From: Devosia nanyangense
GTDB taxonomy: Bacteria > Pseudomonadota > Alphaproteobacteria > Rhizobiales > Devosiaceae
Reading direction: 5' to 3'
NCBI GenBank assembly: GCA_016213505.1
Contig: JACRAF010000005.1
Coordinates: forward strand, 43,063-107,062
Length of the DNA stretch: 64,000 bases
The notes below the pieces were generated by a model. That model saw only the letters and a list, made by a program, of their open reading frames with translations, was not told where the DNA came from and did no database searches. Positions 44,882 to 54,425 of this stretch are shown here, one piece after another. The first letter of the stretch is position 1; each line of letters begins with the position of its first letter. The position numbers were made by a program, and so were the translations under genes.

Positions 44882-45820
44882 CTATTGCTGCCCGGTCGGG
44901 TTGGAAACGGCCCCGATCAAGGTCGGCGCAGTGCCGGGCGCCGTGTTGCCCGAAATCCGGTTGTTGCCGAAGGACAGTGTCGCCCCGGTTATGCCGGTGG
45001 CGTTGAACGAGATGTCGGTGTTGGCCAACCGGATCGTGCCGCTGTTGGTGACGCCGGTCCCGTTGCTGCTGATGACGCTGTTGTCGACGTTGATTTCGCC
45101 GCCGGGGTCTGCCTCGATACCGCCAAGGGTGTTCCCCGAAAACACCGAGCGGTTGATCATCACCTTGGCGCCGTTGCCGACGGCGACGCCGAAATTGGAG
45201 TTCTGCACCCGGACGTTGTCGATCGCCACGTCGACGCGTGCGCCGCCGGTGATCGCGATGCCGGTGGCCCCCGTGTTTCTCACCGTGGTGTCGGAGATCG
45301 ACAACTCGCCGCCGCCCGTGCGCTCGTCGGAAATGCCACGCGCCGTGCCGCCGAAATTGCCGTCGATGAGAACGTCCTCGATGAACACCTCGCTCCCCGC
45401 GGACCCGGCCGCGCCCAGGATCCGGATGCCGATGAGCCCGGTGTCGAAGCCGTTGAAGTTGATGTTGCGGATCCGAACCGTCTTCCGGGCGTCGGTGAAG
45501 GAGTTGAAATTGATGATGACGCCGTTGGTCCCGGCATTCAGTGTGGAGGCGAAGACCTCATGGCAGTCGATGGTGATGGACTTTGTGATGGTCACGGAGC
45601 CGAACCCGCCGGGATCGAGACAGTTGATCTCGCCCAGCACCGCGGTCTTGGAGATGGCGCCTGCGAAGGTCTTGCACGGCGCCGTGCGGCTGCACGGATT
45701 GGCGTCGTCGCCCACCCCGGAAACCCAGGTCCTCGAGGCCTGCGCATTGGCCGGCACGACGCTCAGTATGGCGCAGGTAAACAACGTCGCCAGCACGGCG
45801 AAAAATGTCGATACACGCAT
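44882..45820 (-). CDS. Exported right-handed beta-helix protein
   Basis: 312 residues. Signal peptide (cleavage after PANA), then RTWVSGVGDDANPCSRTAPC and KTFAGAISKTAVLGEINCLD, the conserved start of a secreted pectate-lyase-like family of soil bacteria. Repeats of ~22 residues with Ile/Val ladders and Asn (ISDTTVRNTGATGIAI, VQNSNFGVAV) form a parallel beta helix. No catalytic residues identified. A relatively AT-rich leader follows upstream. Confidence 0.85.
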   Translation of the reverse strand: MRVSTFFAVLATLFTCAILSVVPANAQASRTWVSGVGDDANPCSRTAPCKTFAGAISKTAVLGEINCLDPGGFGSVTITKSITIDCHEVFASTLNAGTNGVIINFNSFTDARKTVRIRNINFNGFDTGLIGIRILGAAGSAGSEVFIEDVLIDGNFGGTARGISDERTGGGELSISDTTVRNTGATGIAITGGARVDVAIDNVRVQNSNFGVAVGNGAKVMINRSVFSGNTLGGIEADPGGEINVDNSVISSNGTGVTNSGTIRLANTDISFNATGITGATLSFGNNRISGNTAPGTAPTLIGAVSNPTGQQ

Positions 45821-46017
45821 GGTTATTGTCCCCCGAGCGTTGGCACTTGCGACTGTCGGCGCGAACTTCCTTAAGAGACGTTAACACTTGCGAACTACAT
45901 TTACTATTGCAGTATATACCTACGTCCACCGTCAGTTATGACGATGCCATAGTGCATCGCCACTGCCCGTCTTTTGCGGTGGGCGTGAGCCGGTTCTTCC
46001 GGCGAATCGCTGAATAG

Positions 46018-46736
46018 TCAGTCCGTCTTGCGGCCGACAAAGATGATCCAGCCCAGGTGTGGGCGGATCGTCTTGAGGTAGTGGTTCCAATCGCTGCGGC
46101 TCTTTTCGAGCACGTCGTCGTGGTCACGATGCTCTGGATGCTCGCGGGCCAGCGCAGCGTGGCGTGGCGATGATGGCTGACATAGCGTTCGAAATCGGCA
46201 TCGGAGGCCGAGATCAGGGCCGAGACTTCGGCGCCGTGGCGCTGCACCGTGGCGACGAGGTCAACCGGGTCGAGCGGCAGGTGCTGATGGGCGTTGACGA
46301 CGGGGCGGTGCTTCAGCGTGAGGTCGCCGATCACCACCGCCCCGCCCGGCTTGGCCGCCGAGGTCATCCAGTCCACCGCCTGGACGAACCCACCCAGCGC
46401 AAAGCTCGCCCCGAGGCAGAGCACGACATCGTAGCTCGCCGGCGTCGGCGAAAACTGCTCGGCCGGCGCCTCGATGAACTGCAGCCGGCCGCGAGCAGGC
46501 GGCTTGCGGCGCGCCACCTCGAGGAAGGCGGGGTTGATGTCGAGACCGGTGCCCTCGATGGTTAAGCGCTCGGCCCATTGCCGCATCACCCAGGCCTTGC
46601 CGCAGCCGATATCGAGCACCCTCAGCCCGTCGCGGATGTCGCAATAGTCGTCGAGCAGCCGGAGCTTCCGGTCGGTCACCGGGTTCTGGATCTCGATGTC
46701 GGCTTCGGCGATCGCCCAATAGCCCTGATGGTCCAA
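46018..46736 (-). pseudogene. Class I SAM methyltransferase, apparently frameshifted
   Basis: TTG start at 46736 with GAGGAGG 7 nt upstream. Motif I is intact (VLDIGCGKAWVMRQWA) with LDINPAFLEVARR and YDVVLCLGASFALGG. After residue ~195 the readable frame turns to low-complexity sequence and ends at 45936. Restoring one G near 46148 continues the protein as WAREHPEHRDHDDVLEKSR and ends naturally at IIFVGRKTD, stop at 46018. Either a recent mutation or a sequencing error. Confidence 0.75.
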
Positions 46737-46773
46737 AGCGTTCCTCCTCGCTTTGAGAGACCGAATCCTTACT

Positions 46774-46826
46774 TGGTCGCGCTCGCGAACCGCAAAACCG
46801 GAAACCACTTTTGCTGCTCGCGCTCC
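46774..46826 (-). repeat. 53-bp post-stop intergenic repeat, copy 2
   Basis: Same conserved blocks and length as 32084-32136; located 3 nt beyond the stop of the minus-strand inositol monophosphatase gene. Confidence 0.75.
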
Positions 46827-46829
46827 GAT

Positions 46830-47648
46830 CTATACCGTGAACACCTCGCGGCGGAGAAGGCTCCACGACTCCCTGCTGGTGGCCAGCAGCAGCCCGCCGC
46901 TGAGGTCGCCGACGCGATAGGGCGTGCCGTCGAAATGCGCCACATGCGCCCCGGCCTCGGCGCAGATCAGGGTGCCCGGCAGATGGTCCCACGGCATCAG
47001 CTTGTTGAACGTCGCGAACTGGGTGTGGCCGCTCGCGAGGCTGCGGTAATCGTGCCCGGCGACGCGGTAGTTGGCCGGGATGGCGATCTTGGCGAGGTTC
47101 GCAAGCACCTGCGGCTTGGTTGCCTTGTCGAGAAAGCCCATCGACACCGTGCCCACCATCTGGTCGAGCGGCACGGGCGCCGCGACGTCCAGCCGCTTGT
47201 TCCAGCCGTCCGGGTGCCGCATCCAGGCGCCGGCGCCGCGCTCGGCCATCACCCAGTCGTCGCCCATCGGGTCGTAGATGATGCCGCCCACCACTTCGCG
47301 ACGCACCACCACCGACGCCATCACCGCAAACAGCGGCAGGCCGGCGGCGAAGTTGGCAGTGCCGTCGACGGGGTCGAGAGTGATCGCCAGGTCCGCGTCG
47401 AGAAGCCGATGCAGCAGGCCGGGGTCCTCGGCCACCGACTCCTCGCCGACGACGAGCGCATCCGGCCAGCGTTTCGCGATCTCGACCTTGATGACGCGCT
47501 CGGCCTCGGTATCGGCTTCGGTGACGAGGTCGGTCGGGTTCGACTTGGTGCGTACCGAGTCCGGCTCGAGCCGGCGAAAGCGCGGCAGGATCTCGCGCGC
47601 GGCGACATCGCGCAGGATCGCCGCCAGCTCAAGGATATCGATCGTCAT
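46830..47648 (-). CDS. Inositol monophosphatase family protein
   Basis: 272 residues. Metal-binding motifs: GEESVAED, LDPVDGTANFAAGLPLFAV and the C-terminal WDHLPGTLICAEAGAHV. Hydrolyses inositol phosphates or related sugar phosphates (SuhB/HisN-like); the exact substrate is uncertain. ATG at 47648 without a strong ribosome site. Confidence 0.9.
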   Translation of the reverse strand: MTIDILELAAILRDVAAREILPRFRRLEPDSVRTKSNPTDLVTEADTEAERVIKVEIAKRWPDALVVGEESVAEDPGLLHRLLDADLAITLDPVDGTANFAAGLPLFAVMASVVVRREVVGGIIYDPMGDDWVMAERGAGAWMRHPDGWNKRLDVAAPVPLDQMVGTVSMGFLDKATKPQVLANLAKIAIPANYRVAGHDYRSLASGHTQFATFNKLMPWDHLPGTLICAEAGAHVAHFDGTPYRVGDLSGGLLLATSRESWSLLRREVFTV

Positions 47649-47685
47649 TCTGGAACCTGTTGTCGGTCGCAATACTCACAGTCGG

Positions 47686-47819
47686 TTCCTCCCCTGCGAC
47701 GCAGTCGCGGGGGAGGTGTCGCCCTAGGCGACGGAGGGGGTGGCCCAGGGCACCCGCGCAAGCGGCCACCACCTTCGTCGCTTCGCGCCCCCCCATGCTT
47801 CGCATAGGGAAGGAACCCG
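47686..47819. repeat. Dispersed ~135-bp palindromic element, copy 1
   Basis: Begins TTCCTCCCCTGCGACGCAGT and ends near GAAGGAACCCG. Shares a long left block and right end with 50131-50270. Internal dyads (GTCGCC/GGCGAC) suggest a structured element. Lies between suhB-like and ttcA genes. Confidence 0.75.
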
Positions 47820-47822
47820 CGG

Positions 47823-48689
47823 CTAATCTTCGGCCCTTCCAAGCCCCACAAAATCGAACAGTTTCGGGTCCAGCATATGGCTCGGCCGGATATTGCCCAG
47901 CGCGCGGATCATCACGTCCTTGCGGCCCGGCATCCGTTTCTCGATGTCGTTGAGCATCGCCTTCATGGCGTTGCGCTCGAGCCCCTCCTGGCTGCCGCAC
48001 AGGTCGCAGGGGATGATCGGGAATGCCATCGCGTCGGCGAATTTCTGCAGGTCGTCCTCGGCGCAATAGATCAGCGGCCGCAGCACCTCGACGTCGCCCT
48101 CGTCGTTGAGCAGTTTCGCCGGCATCGCCGCGAGCTTGCCGCCGTGAAACAGGTTCATGAAGAACGTCTCGAGGCTGTCCTCGCGGTGATGCCCAAGCAC
48201 CAGCGCCGAACAGCCCTCCTCCCGCGCGATGCGGTAGAGGTGGCCACGGCGCAGTCGCGAGCAGAGCGAGCAATAGGTCGCGCCCTCCGGCAGCTTGTCG
48301 GTGACGATCGAATAGGTGTCCTGATACTCGATCCGATGCGCAACGCCGCTGGCACCGAGAAACTCCGGCAGGATGTGCTTGGGGAAATTCGGCTGCCCCT
48401 GGTCGAGGTTGCACGCCAGCAGGTCGACCGGCAGCAGCCCGCGCCATTTGAGATCGAGCAGGATCGCCAGCAGCCCGTAGCTGTCTTTGCCGCCCGAGAG
48501 CGCCACCAGCCACCGTTCGCCCGGCCGCACCATGCCGAATTTGTCGATCGCCTCGCGGGCGTTGCGCACAAGGCGCTTGCGCAGCTTGTTGAACTCGACG
48601 GTGCGCGGCGCCGTGCGGAACATCGGATGGGTGCCACCCACCGCCTCGGCGCTCTCCTCGATCCGATCCTGCGGGACGATCTCGTTCAT
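47823..48689 (-). CDS. ttcA: tRNA 2-thiocytidine synthase TtcA
   Basis: 288 residues. PP-loop [17 protein letters not shown] and two CxxC motifs ([10 protein letters not shown] and CDLCGSQEG) that bind an Fe-S cluster. Thiolates cytidine 32 of tRNA using ATP. Includes the family [18 protein letters not shown] block. Confidence 0.94.
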   Translation of the reverse strand: MNEIVPQDRIEESAEAVGGTHPMFRTAPRTVEFNKLRKRLVRNAREAIDKFGMVRPGERWLVALSGGKDSYGLLAILLDLKWRGLLPVDLLACNLDQGQPNFPKHILPEFLGASGVAHRIEYQDTYSIVTDKLPEGATYCSLCSRLRRGHLYRIAREEGCSALVLGHHREDSLETFFMNLFHGGKLAAMPAKLLNDEGDVEVLRPLIYCAEDDLQKFADAMAFPIIPCDLCGSQEGLERNAMKAMLNDIEKRMPGRKDVMIRALGNIRPSHMLDPKLFDFVGLGRAED

Positions 48690-48816
48690 GGCGCTGCTGT
48701 AGCGCGTTCCGCGGCATCACGAAAGCATCACGACGGTGCGCAACGCCGCAGCTTCCTTGCCGATTCTCGTTTCTGTCAGTTAGATGACGCCACCACGAGC
48801 CTCAGGAGTCCGCCCC

Positions 48817-50112
48817 GTGTTCCGCTCCTTCTTCCCCAATCCGATGAACTTCTTCGTTTCGGCCATTGCCTGGACGGCAGTGGCGATGACGATCTGGTTC
48901 ACCGTCGGCCCCCAGATCGAGCCCTTTCTCAGCCTCGGACCGTGGCTCAGCATCCAGCCGACCGAGGCAAATCCGGCGCCGTTCTTCGATAGCGGAAAGG
49001 TCTGGCTCTACGAATATGTGCTCGCGGCGGGATACTTGTTCTGCGTGCCGTGGTTCTTTCTGACCGACAACCGCAAATGGTATTGGTGGAGCGTCGTCGG
49101 CACGGTCACGATCATCGAGGTCGTCTACTTCAACGTCCAGGTCGACGCCTGGTTGAACGACTGGTACGGCGGCTTCTACGACCTGATCCAGACCGCGCTG
49201 GGCGCGCCCAACACCGTCCCATTCGAATCCTATGTCAGCGAGATCTGGACCGTCGCGGCGGTCCTTGCTGTCAACATCTTCGTTCTCGTCATGAACGCCT
49301 TCCTCAACGCCCACTATCTGCTGCGCTGGCGGCGGGCGATGACGTTCTACTACATGGCGAACTGGCAGAAGGTGCGCACCATCGAGGGCGCGGCCCAGCG
49401 CGTCCAGGAAGATACGCAGAACTTCTCTTCGATCGTCGAGAGCCTCGGGCTCAACATCGTATCCTCGATCATGACGCTGATCGTCTTCCTGCCGATCCTG
49501 TGGGGCCTGTCGGAGCGGATTCCCGCCTACCCATGGATCGGACCCGTGCAGGGCGGCCTGGTCTGGCTGGCGCTGTTCTCGGCGATCTTCGGCACGCTGC
49601 TGTTTGCCGTGGTGGGCGTCAGGCTTCCCAGCCTGAATTTCGCCAACCAGCGCGTCGAGGCAGCCTTCCGCAAGGAACTGGTCTATGGCGAGGACGAAGC
49701 GGGCCGCGCCCAGCCCGTCACGGTGGGGGAGCTGTTCCGGAATGTGCAGCGGAACTACTTCCGCATTTACTTCCACTACACGTACTTCAACGTCGCGCGG
49801 TACGCCTTCCTCAATGCCAGCCAGTTCTTCCCGTATCTGGCGGTCGGCCCGGCCGTTGTCACCGGCGTCATCACGCTCGGCCTCTTCCAGCAGATCTTCC
49901 AGGCCTTCGGCCAGGTTTCCGACTCGTTCCGCTTCCTGATGAATTCTTGGACGACGATCATCAACCTGATCTCGATCTACCAGCGCCTGCGTGGCTTCGA
50001 AAAGCAGATCCCGCTGGAGACCAAGATCTTCGCCAACGACTATGACGACCCGCGCTACATGGCCACCGGGATCGTGCCGCCCGAAGCGACGCCGGTGGTG
50101 ATACCGGAGTAG
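48817..50112 (+). CDS. SbmA/BacA-family peptide transporter
   Basis: 431 residues from a GTG with AGGAG 8 nt upstream; the N terminus MFRSFFPNPMNFF aligns with SbmA. Seven or eight helices with the family blocks YGGFYDLIQTAL, WRRAMTFYYMANW and RVQEDTQNFSSIVESLG. SbmA/BacA proteins take up proline-rich peptides and other antimicrobials and affect very-long-chain fatty acids in rhizobia. Confidence 0.93.
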   Translation: MFRSFFPNPMNFFVSAIAWTAVAMTIWFTVGPQIEPFLSLGPWLSIQPTEANPAPFFDSGKVWLYEYVLAAGYLFCVPWFFLTDNRKWYWWSVVGTVTIIEVVYFNVQVDAWLNDWYGGFYDLIQTALGAPNTVPFESYVSEIWTVAAVLAVNIFVLVMNAFLNAHYLLRWRRAMTFYYMANWQKVRTIEGAAQRVQEDTQNFSSIVESLGLNIVSSIMTLIVFLPILWGLSERIPAYPWIGPVQGGLVWLALFSAIFGTLLFAVVGVRLPSLNFANQRVEAAFRKELVYGEDEAGRAQPVTVGELFRNVQRNYFRIYFHYTYFNVARYAFLNASQFFPYLAVGPAVVTGVITLGLFQQIFQAFGQVSDSFRFLMNSWTTIINLISIYQRLRGFEKQIPLETKIFANDYDDPRYMATGIVPPEATPVVIPE

Positions 50113-50130
50113 CGAACGACCAGTCGGGAC

Positions 50131-50270
50131 TTCCTCCCCTGCGACGCAGTCGCGGGGGAGGTGCCGCCATTGGCGGCGGAGGGGGTCGCCGCTTGCCCCG
50201 GTGCATGTGGCCACCCCCACCCCCGGCTTCGCCGGTACCTCCCCCATGCTTGGCACAGGGGAGGAACCCG
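50131..50270. repeat. Dispersed ~140-bp palindromic element, copy 2
   Basis: Perfect 11-bp inverted ends TTCCTCCCCTG (50131-50141) and CAGGGGAGGAA (50256-50266), extending outward as GTCGGG/CCCGAC with a 2-nt bulge. First ~40 bp nearly identical to 47686 onward. No open reading frame inside, so MITE- or REP-like. Confidence 0.78.
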
Positions 50271-50289
50271 ACTGCGAGCTTCAAACAAG

Positions 50290-50314
50290 AAGGGCCGCCC
50301 ACCGGGCGGCCCTT
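50290..50314 (-). terminator. rpsD terminator
   Basis: 11-bp stem AAGGGCCGCCC/GGGCGGCCCTT with a 3-nt loop; on the minus strand it is followed by TCTTGTTTG. About 25 nt after the rpsD stop. Confidence 0.85.
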
Positions 50315-50339
50315 CGAATTTCTGCGGTCCGAGAACCGG

Positions 50340-50957
50340 TCAGCGCGAGTAGAACTCGACCACCAGGTTCGGTTCCATCTGCACCGGATAGGGCACGTCG
50401 CTCAGCGCCGGCACGCGCACATAGGTCGCGGTGCCCTTGCCGTGATCGACTTCCACATATTCCGGCACGTCGCGCTCGGCCAGCTGGGCCGCCTCGAGGA
50501 CGATGCCGAGTTGCTTCGAGCGCTCCTTGATCTCGACCTTGTCACCGGGCTTGACCGAATAGGACGGGATGTTGACCCGCTTGCCGTTGACCGTGACGTG
50601 GCCGTGCGAGACGAACTGGCGCGCGGCGAACACGGTCGGCACGAACTTGGCGCGGTAGACGATGGCGTCGAGACGGCTCTCGAGCAGCCCGATCAGGCGC
50701 TCGCCGGTGTCGCCCTTGATGCGCGCGGCTTCGGTGTAGAGCTTCTTGAAGGCCTTTTCGGTGATCGAGCCGTAATAGCCCTTCAGCTTCTGCTTGGCGC
50801 GCAGCTGCAGGCCGTAATCGGAGGTCTTGCCCTTGCGGCGCTGGCCGTGCTGGCCGGGGCCATAGGCCCGCGCATTGAGCGGGGATTTCGGACGGCCCCA
50901 CAGGTTTTCACCCAAACGGCGGTCGATCTTGTGCTTGACTGAATCGCGCTTCGACAT
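50340..50957 (-). CDS. rpsD: 30S ribosomal protein S4
   Basis: 205 residues, normal length. N-terminal [20 protein letters not shown] and the S4 RNA-binding domain ([33 protein letters not shown]). Primary 16S rRNA-binding protein of the small subunit. Stand-alone gene with its own terminator. AAAGGA precedes the ATG. Confidence 0.97.
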   Translation of the reverse strand: MSKRDSVKHKIDRRLGENLWGRPKSPLNARAYGPGQHGQRRKGKTSDYGLQLRAKQKLKGYYGSITEKAFKKLYTEAARIKGDTGERLIGLLESRLDAIVYRAKFVPTVFAARQFVSHGHVTVNGKRVNIPSYSVKPGDKVEIKERSKQLGIVLEAAQLAERDVPEYVEVDHGKGTATYVRVPALSDVPYPVQMEPNLVVEFYSR

Positions 50958-51134
50958 CGGAATCCTTTCATAGATCGTCGAAAGTGATTGCGCCCTCCTC
51001 TGCCCTTCCTTGCGGAAAGAGCCGACAGATTCCTGAGTGTTCAGGCAATCCCGGGTGCGCTCGAGGAGCCAGCCAGCGGGCCGGAGGCTCAACAAGTGGG
51101 CGGGTGATAGTGGCGGAGGGGCCGGAAGTCAAGC

Positions 51135-51170
51135 GCGGAAGGCACTGCAGAACAGTCCAGTGCCTTCCGC
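51135..51170. terminator. Hairpin after the cytochrome c gene
   Basis: Perfect 13-bp stem (51135-51147 with 51158-51170) and a 10-nt loop, next to the cytochrome c stop. Confidence 0.7.
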
Positions 51171-51179
51171 CAGCAGGCC

Positions 51180-51593
51180 CTATTTCTGCAGGGTCTGGAC
51201 GTAGTCGACCAGGGCGACGATCTGCGCCCGAACCAGCAGTTCGGTCCCAAACGGACCGGCGACTTCGCCGGCCATTCTCTCGAAGTAGTCACCCCAAATG
51301 GGCATGGCCGACGTTCCATGGGCGCGCAAGGACGTTCGGCCGTCCACGGTATGGAACACATCGAGATAGGGGAAAACGCCATTGTTGTTGGCGCTCAGCA
51401 GGGTCAGGTTCGGCGGTTTGACGGTCAGTACAGCGGCGAGCTCACCGTCTCCCGCACCGCCCAGGCCATGACAGACGGCACACGACGTTCGGAAGGCTTC
51501 CGCACCGACCGTGTTGTCCTGCGCCATCCCTGTGGAGGTGAGACCCGCGAAAAACACTGTCGCGGCCAATGCATACACTGCGTGCAGTCGCAT
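51180..51593 (-). CDS. Exported mono-heme cytochrome c
   Basis: 137 residues. Signal peptide (cleavage near GMAQ), one heme site CAVCH, and a candidate axial methionine in SAMPIWGDYF. Typical of class I electron carriers. AGGAGG precedes the ATG. An FNR/FixK-type box 86 nt upstream suggests expression under low oxygen. Confidence 0.9.
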   Translation of the reverse strand: MRLHAVYALAATVFFAGLTSTGMAQDNTVGAEAFRTSCAVCHGLGGAGDGELAAVLTVKPPNLTLLSANNNGVFPYLDVFHTVDGRTSLRAHGTSAMPIWGDYFERMAGEVAGPFGTELLVRAQIVALVDYVQTLQK

Positions 51594-51678
51594 TATAGCC
51601 TCCTGTTGGTTGCACTCGGCCCAAGCTCGGCTTCGGCTCCGCGCAACCGGGAGTCTGTTCGCATGTCACGTGAAGCCA

Positions 51679-51692
51679 TTGACGCAGATCAA
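51679..51692. promoter_or_regulatory. FNR/FixK-type box
   Basis: TTGACGCAGATCAA matches the consensus TTGA(C/T)-N4-(G/A)TCAA. It lies 86 bp upstream of the cytochrome c start codon. Binding by FnrL or FixK is inference. Confidence 0.7.
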
Positions 51693-51800
51693 TCCCGCCG
51701 AGTTGCCGCGACCCGACGGGAACGGGCGCGTGACGGCACTTCAGTCGACCCGCCTCGTGATCTCGGTTAAGGAAGCCGCCTGACCTCGCCGCTGAGGCCG

Positions 51801-53039
51801 TCACACCATCTTCTTGTTCAGCGTGCGCTGCTCGCGGAGCCCCGGGAAGCTCCAGGCCCAGAGGCCGGCGATGACCATCGAGCCGATGCCGCCGATGACG
51901 ACCGCCGGGACCGGTCCCAGCACGGCGGCGACGCTGCCGGCGCGGAACTCGCCCAATTCGTTCGAGGCGCCGATGAACACCGAGTTGACGGCGTTCACGC
52001 GGCCGCGGACGTCCTCGGGCGTCCACAGTTGCATGATCGTGTCGCGGATGATGACGCTGACCATGTCGCTGGCGCCGACGGCAGCGAGCGCGAGAATGGA
52101 CACCCAGATCGTCGTCGATAGGCCGAACAGCACGGTGAAGAACCCGAACAGGCCGACGAAGACGAACAGCAGGCGCCCGGCATGGTTCCGGATCGGAAAC
52201 GCGGTCAGCACCAGCCCCATCAGGATGGCGCCGACGCCCGGCGCGGCCCGCAGAAATCCGAGTTCCTGCGGCCCGGCGTGCAGGATGTCCTTGGCATAGA
52301 TCGGCAGCAGCGCGACCGCGCCCCCCATCAGCACGGCGAACATGTCGAGCGAGATGGCGCCGAGGACGACGCGGTGGCCGAAGATGTAGCGGAAGCCCGC
52401 CAGCATCGTCTCGAGGCTCGTCGCCTGCTCCGATCGCCGCTGCGGCGGCTTGGGGATGAGGCTGGCGGAAACGAGGGCCAGCAGCATGAGTGCGCCACCG
52501 GTCGCAAACGGCACGCTTGGTCCGACGCCGTAGAGCAGGCCGCCCAGCGCCGGGCCGATGATGCCCGCCGACTGCCACGCCGCCGTGTTGAGGGTGATGG
52601 CGCTGGCGAGGGCCTCGGGCGGCACGAGGTTGGGCGCGAGAGACTGCACCGCGGGATTCCAGAAGGCGCGGGCCGTGCCGAGCGTCACCAGGATCAGGAA
52701 AATCGGCCAGACCTCATGCGCCTTGGCATTGGTGAAGAGCAGAAAGCCGACCGCACAGAGAAGCTCGACCCCGAGGCAGATGCGCATGATCAGCCGGCGA
52801 TTGAAGCGGTCGGAGGCGAGGCCGGTCAAGAGGATCAGCAGCAGCGACGGCAGGAACAGCGACAGCCCCACCAGACCCAGGAGGAACGCATTGCCGGTCA
52901 CGTCATAGATCTGCCAGGCGATCGACACCGACATGATCTGGACCGCAAAACTCACCAGCAGCGTGGTCAGCCAGAAATAGCGGAAGCCCGGATAGGCGTA
53001 GGCGCGGACCGAGGGATCGACGGATGAGGGAGAAGCCAT
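51801..53039 (-). CDS. MFS transporter (EntS/DHA3-like)
   Basis: 412 residues from the ATG at 53039. SVSIAWQIYDVTGNAFLLGLVGL, LASDRFNRRLIM and ARAFWNPAVQSLAPNLVPPEALASAI fit the EntS/DHA3 group of exporters. Could export a siderophore or drug; no adjacent biosynthesis gene tells which. Confidence 0.88.
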   Translation of the reverse strand: MASPSSVDPSVRAYAYPGFRYFWLTTLLVSFAVQIMSVSIAWQIYDVTGNAFLLGLVGLSLFLPSLLLILLTGLASDRFNRRLIMRICLGVELLCAVGFLLFTNAKAHEVWPIFLILVTLGTARAFWNPAVQSLAPNLVPPEALASAITLNTAAWQSAGIIGPALGGLLYGVGPSVPFATGGALMLLALVSASLIPKPPQRRSEQATSLETMLAGFRYIFGHRVVLGAISLDMFAVLMGGAVALLPIYAKDILHAGPQELGFLRAAPGVGAILMGLVLTAFPIRNHAGRLLFVFVGLFGFFTVLFGLSTTIWVSILALAAVGASDMVSVIIRDTIMQLWTPEDVRGRVNAVNSVFIGASNELGEFRAGSVAAVLGPVPAVVIGGIGSMVIAGLWAWSFPGLREQRTLNKKMV

Positions 53040-53190
53040 GGCAAGCCTCTGCCACGCGCCGGATGTGCAGTCAAAGGTCTGAGCCGCATCCATCCCGATT
53101 GACCGCTCGCCATCGCGGCCTCTGCCATGGCAAGCCTACTGGCGCGCTTCAGCGCATGTCCCGCCGGCACCGCCGGCGGGACGGATTTCG

Positions 53191-54294
53191 TCAGGTGATC
53201 GAACCCACAATCCCCTCGAGAAGGTAATTCGTCCCCCATAGCGAGCCGTCGTAGAGTCCGAGCGTGCCTTCGATCACGGTCTTGCCCGTGTTGTCCTTGA
53301 GCGGGCCGACGAAGATCGGAGCACCGGCCTTGACCTCTGCGATCGCTGCCGTTGCGGCGGCAATCCCCGCCTCGGTCGCGCCGGCGCCAAAGGGGGTGGA
53401 GGCCACCATGTCCTTGTCGTAGCCCCCCTCGTTCACGTTGGGGAGTTTCTCGCCCGCCCCAATGAGCTTGGCGTACTGGGTGTAGACGGTGCCCCATTTC
53501 AGCTCCGCCCCGGTGATGAAACCCTTTGGGGCGAGGGACGCCTGATCAGCATTGTGGCCGCAGGTCTTGGCGCCCCGCGATTCGGCGGTCTCGACCACGA
53601 CCTTGGGAGAGTCCACGTGACAGGCGATGACGTCGCAACCGGCGTCGACCAGCGCGTTCGTCGCTTCGGCCTCGCGGACCGGCAGACTCCACTCGCCGGT
53701 GATGATCAGCCGGACTTCGACGTTGGGATTGACCTTCTTGGCGCCGACCATAAACGCATTGACGTTGCGAAGGACCAGGGCAATCGGCTTGGCTGCGATG
53801 AAGCCGATCTTGTTGGTCTTGGTGGCGAGGCCGGCGGCGATGCCGTTGATGTAGTGACCCTGGTCGAGGTAGCAGAAATATCCGCCCAGATTCATTGGAT
53901 GTTTTTTGGGGTCCCACAGCGACGTCGGGTGGCGGAACTCGACCTCCGGGTGCTTCTTGGCGGCTTCGATCATGAACGGGTCGAAGTAGCCGAACGAGGT
54001 CGGGAACAGCAGCTTGGCGCCGTCGAGCGTGATCATCGATTCCATCGACTGTGCGACGGCAACCGTCTCCGGCACGTTTTCCTCCTCGACGACGGTCACA
54101 TCCGGCAGCGCTTTCAGCGCCGCGGCGCCGACGGCATGCGCCTGGTTCCAGCCGAAATCGCCGGTCGGGCCCACATAGATCATGCCGATGGTCAGCGGTT
54201 CGGCCGCCTGGACTCGAATTCCACTTGCCAGCAGCAGGCTCCCCGCTGCGGCGCTGCCGAGAAACCCGCGGCGGGTCAGTTTCAGTGTGGACAT
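53191..54294 (-). CDS. BMP-family ABC transporter substrate-binding protein
   Basis: 367 residues. Twin-arginine signal (TRRGFLGSAAAG, cleavage near VQAAEP), then the BMP/PnrA lipoprotein-like fold: LTIGMIYVGPTGDFGWNQAHAVG, GYFCYLDQGHYINGIAAGL and KIGFIAAKPIALVLRNVNAF. Relatives bind nucleosides, purines or similar. The permease and ATPase genes are not in the window. Confidence 0.92.
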   Translation of the reverse strand: MSTLKLTRRGFLGSAAAGSLLLASGIRVQAAEPLTIGMIYVGPTGDFGWNQAHAVGAAALKALPDVTVVEEENVPETVAVAQSMESMITLDGAKLLFPTSFGYFDPFMIEAAKKHPEVEFRHPTSLWDPKKHPMNLGGYFCYLDQGHYINGIAAGLATKTNKIGFIAAKPIALVLRNVNAFMVGAKKVNPNVEVRLIITGEWSLPVREAEATNALVDAGCDVIACHVDSPKVVVETAESRGAKTCGHNADQASLAPKGFITGAELKWGTVYTQYAKLIGAGEKLPNVNEGGYDKDMVASTPFGAGATEAGIAAATAAIAEVKAGAPIFVGPLKDNTGKTVIEGTLGLYDGSLWGTNYLLEGIVGSIT

Positions 54295-54425
54295 GAGTTG
54301 CACCCCTGTTTGTCCTGACCGGCACCTGCCGGCCATACGTCCTCGTTCAGGGAAATGCGGCGTGCACTTCCCGGCTCGGCGGCGCGTCACCGCACCGCAT
54401 CTCAAGTCATCTGGTCGTCGTGCAG

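Noticed and set aside
45871..45884. TTAA-N6-TTAA as a CtrA site
   Set aside because: Spacing is six, not seven, and the site lies in an AT-rich leader where TTAA is more likely by chance.
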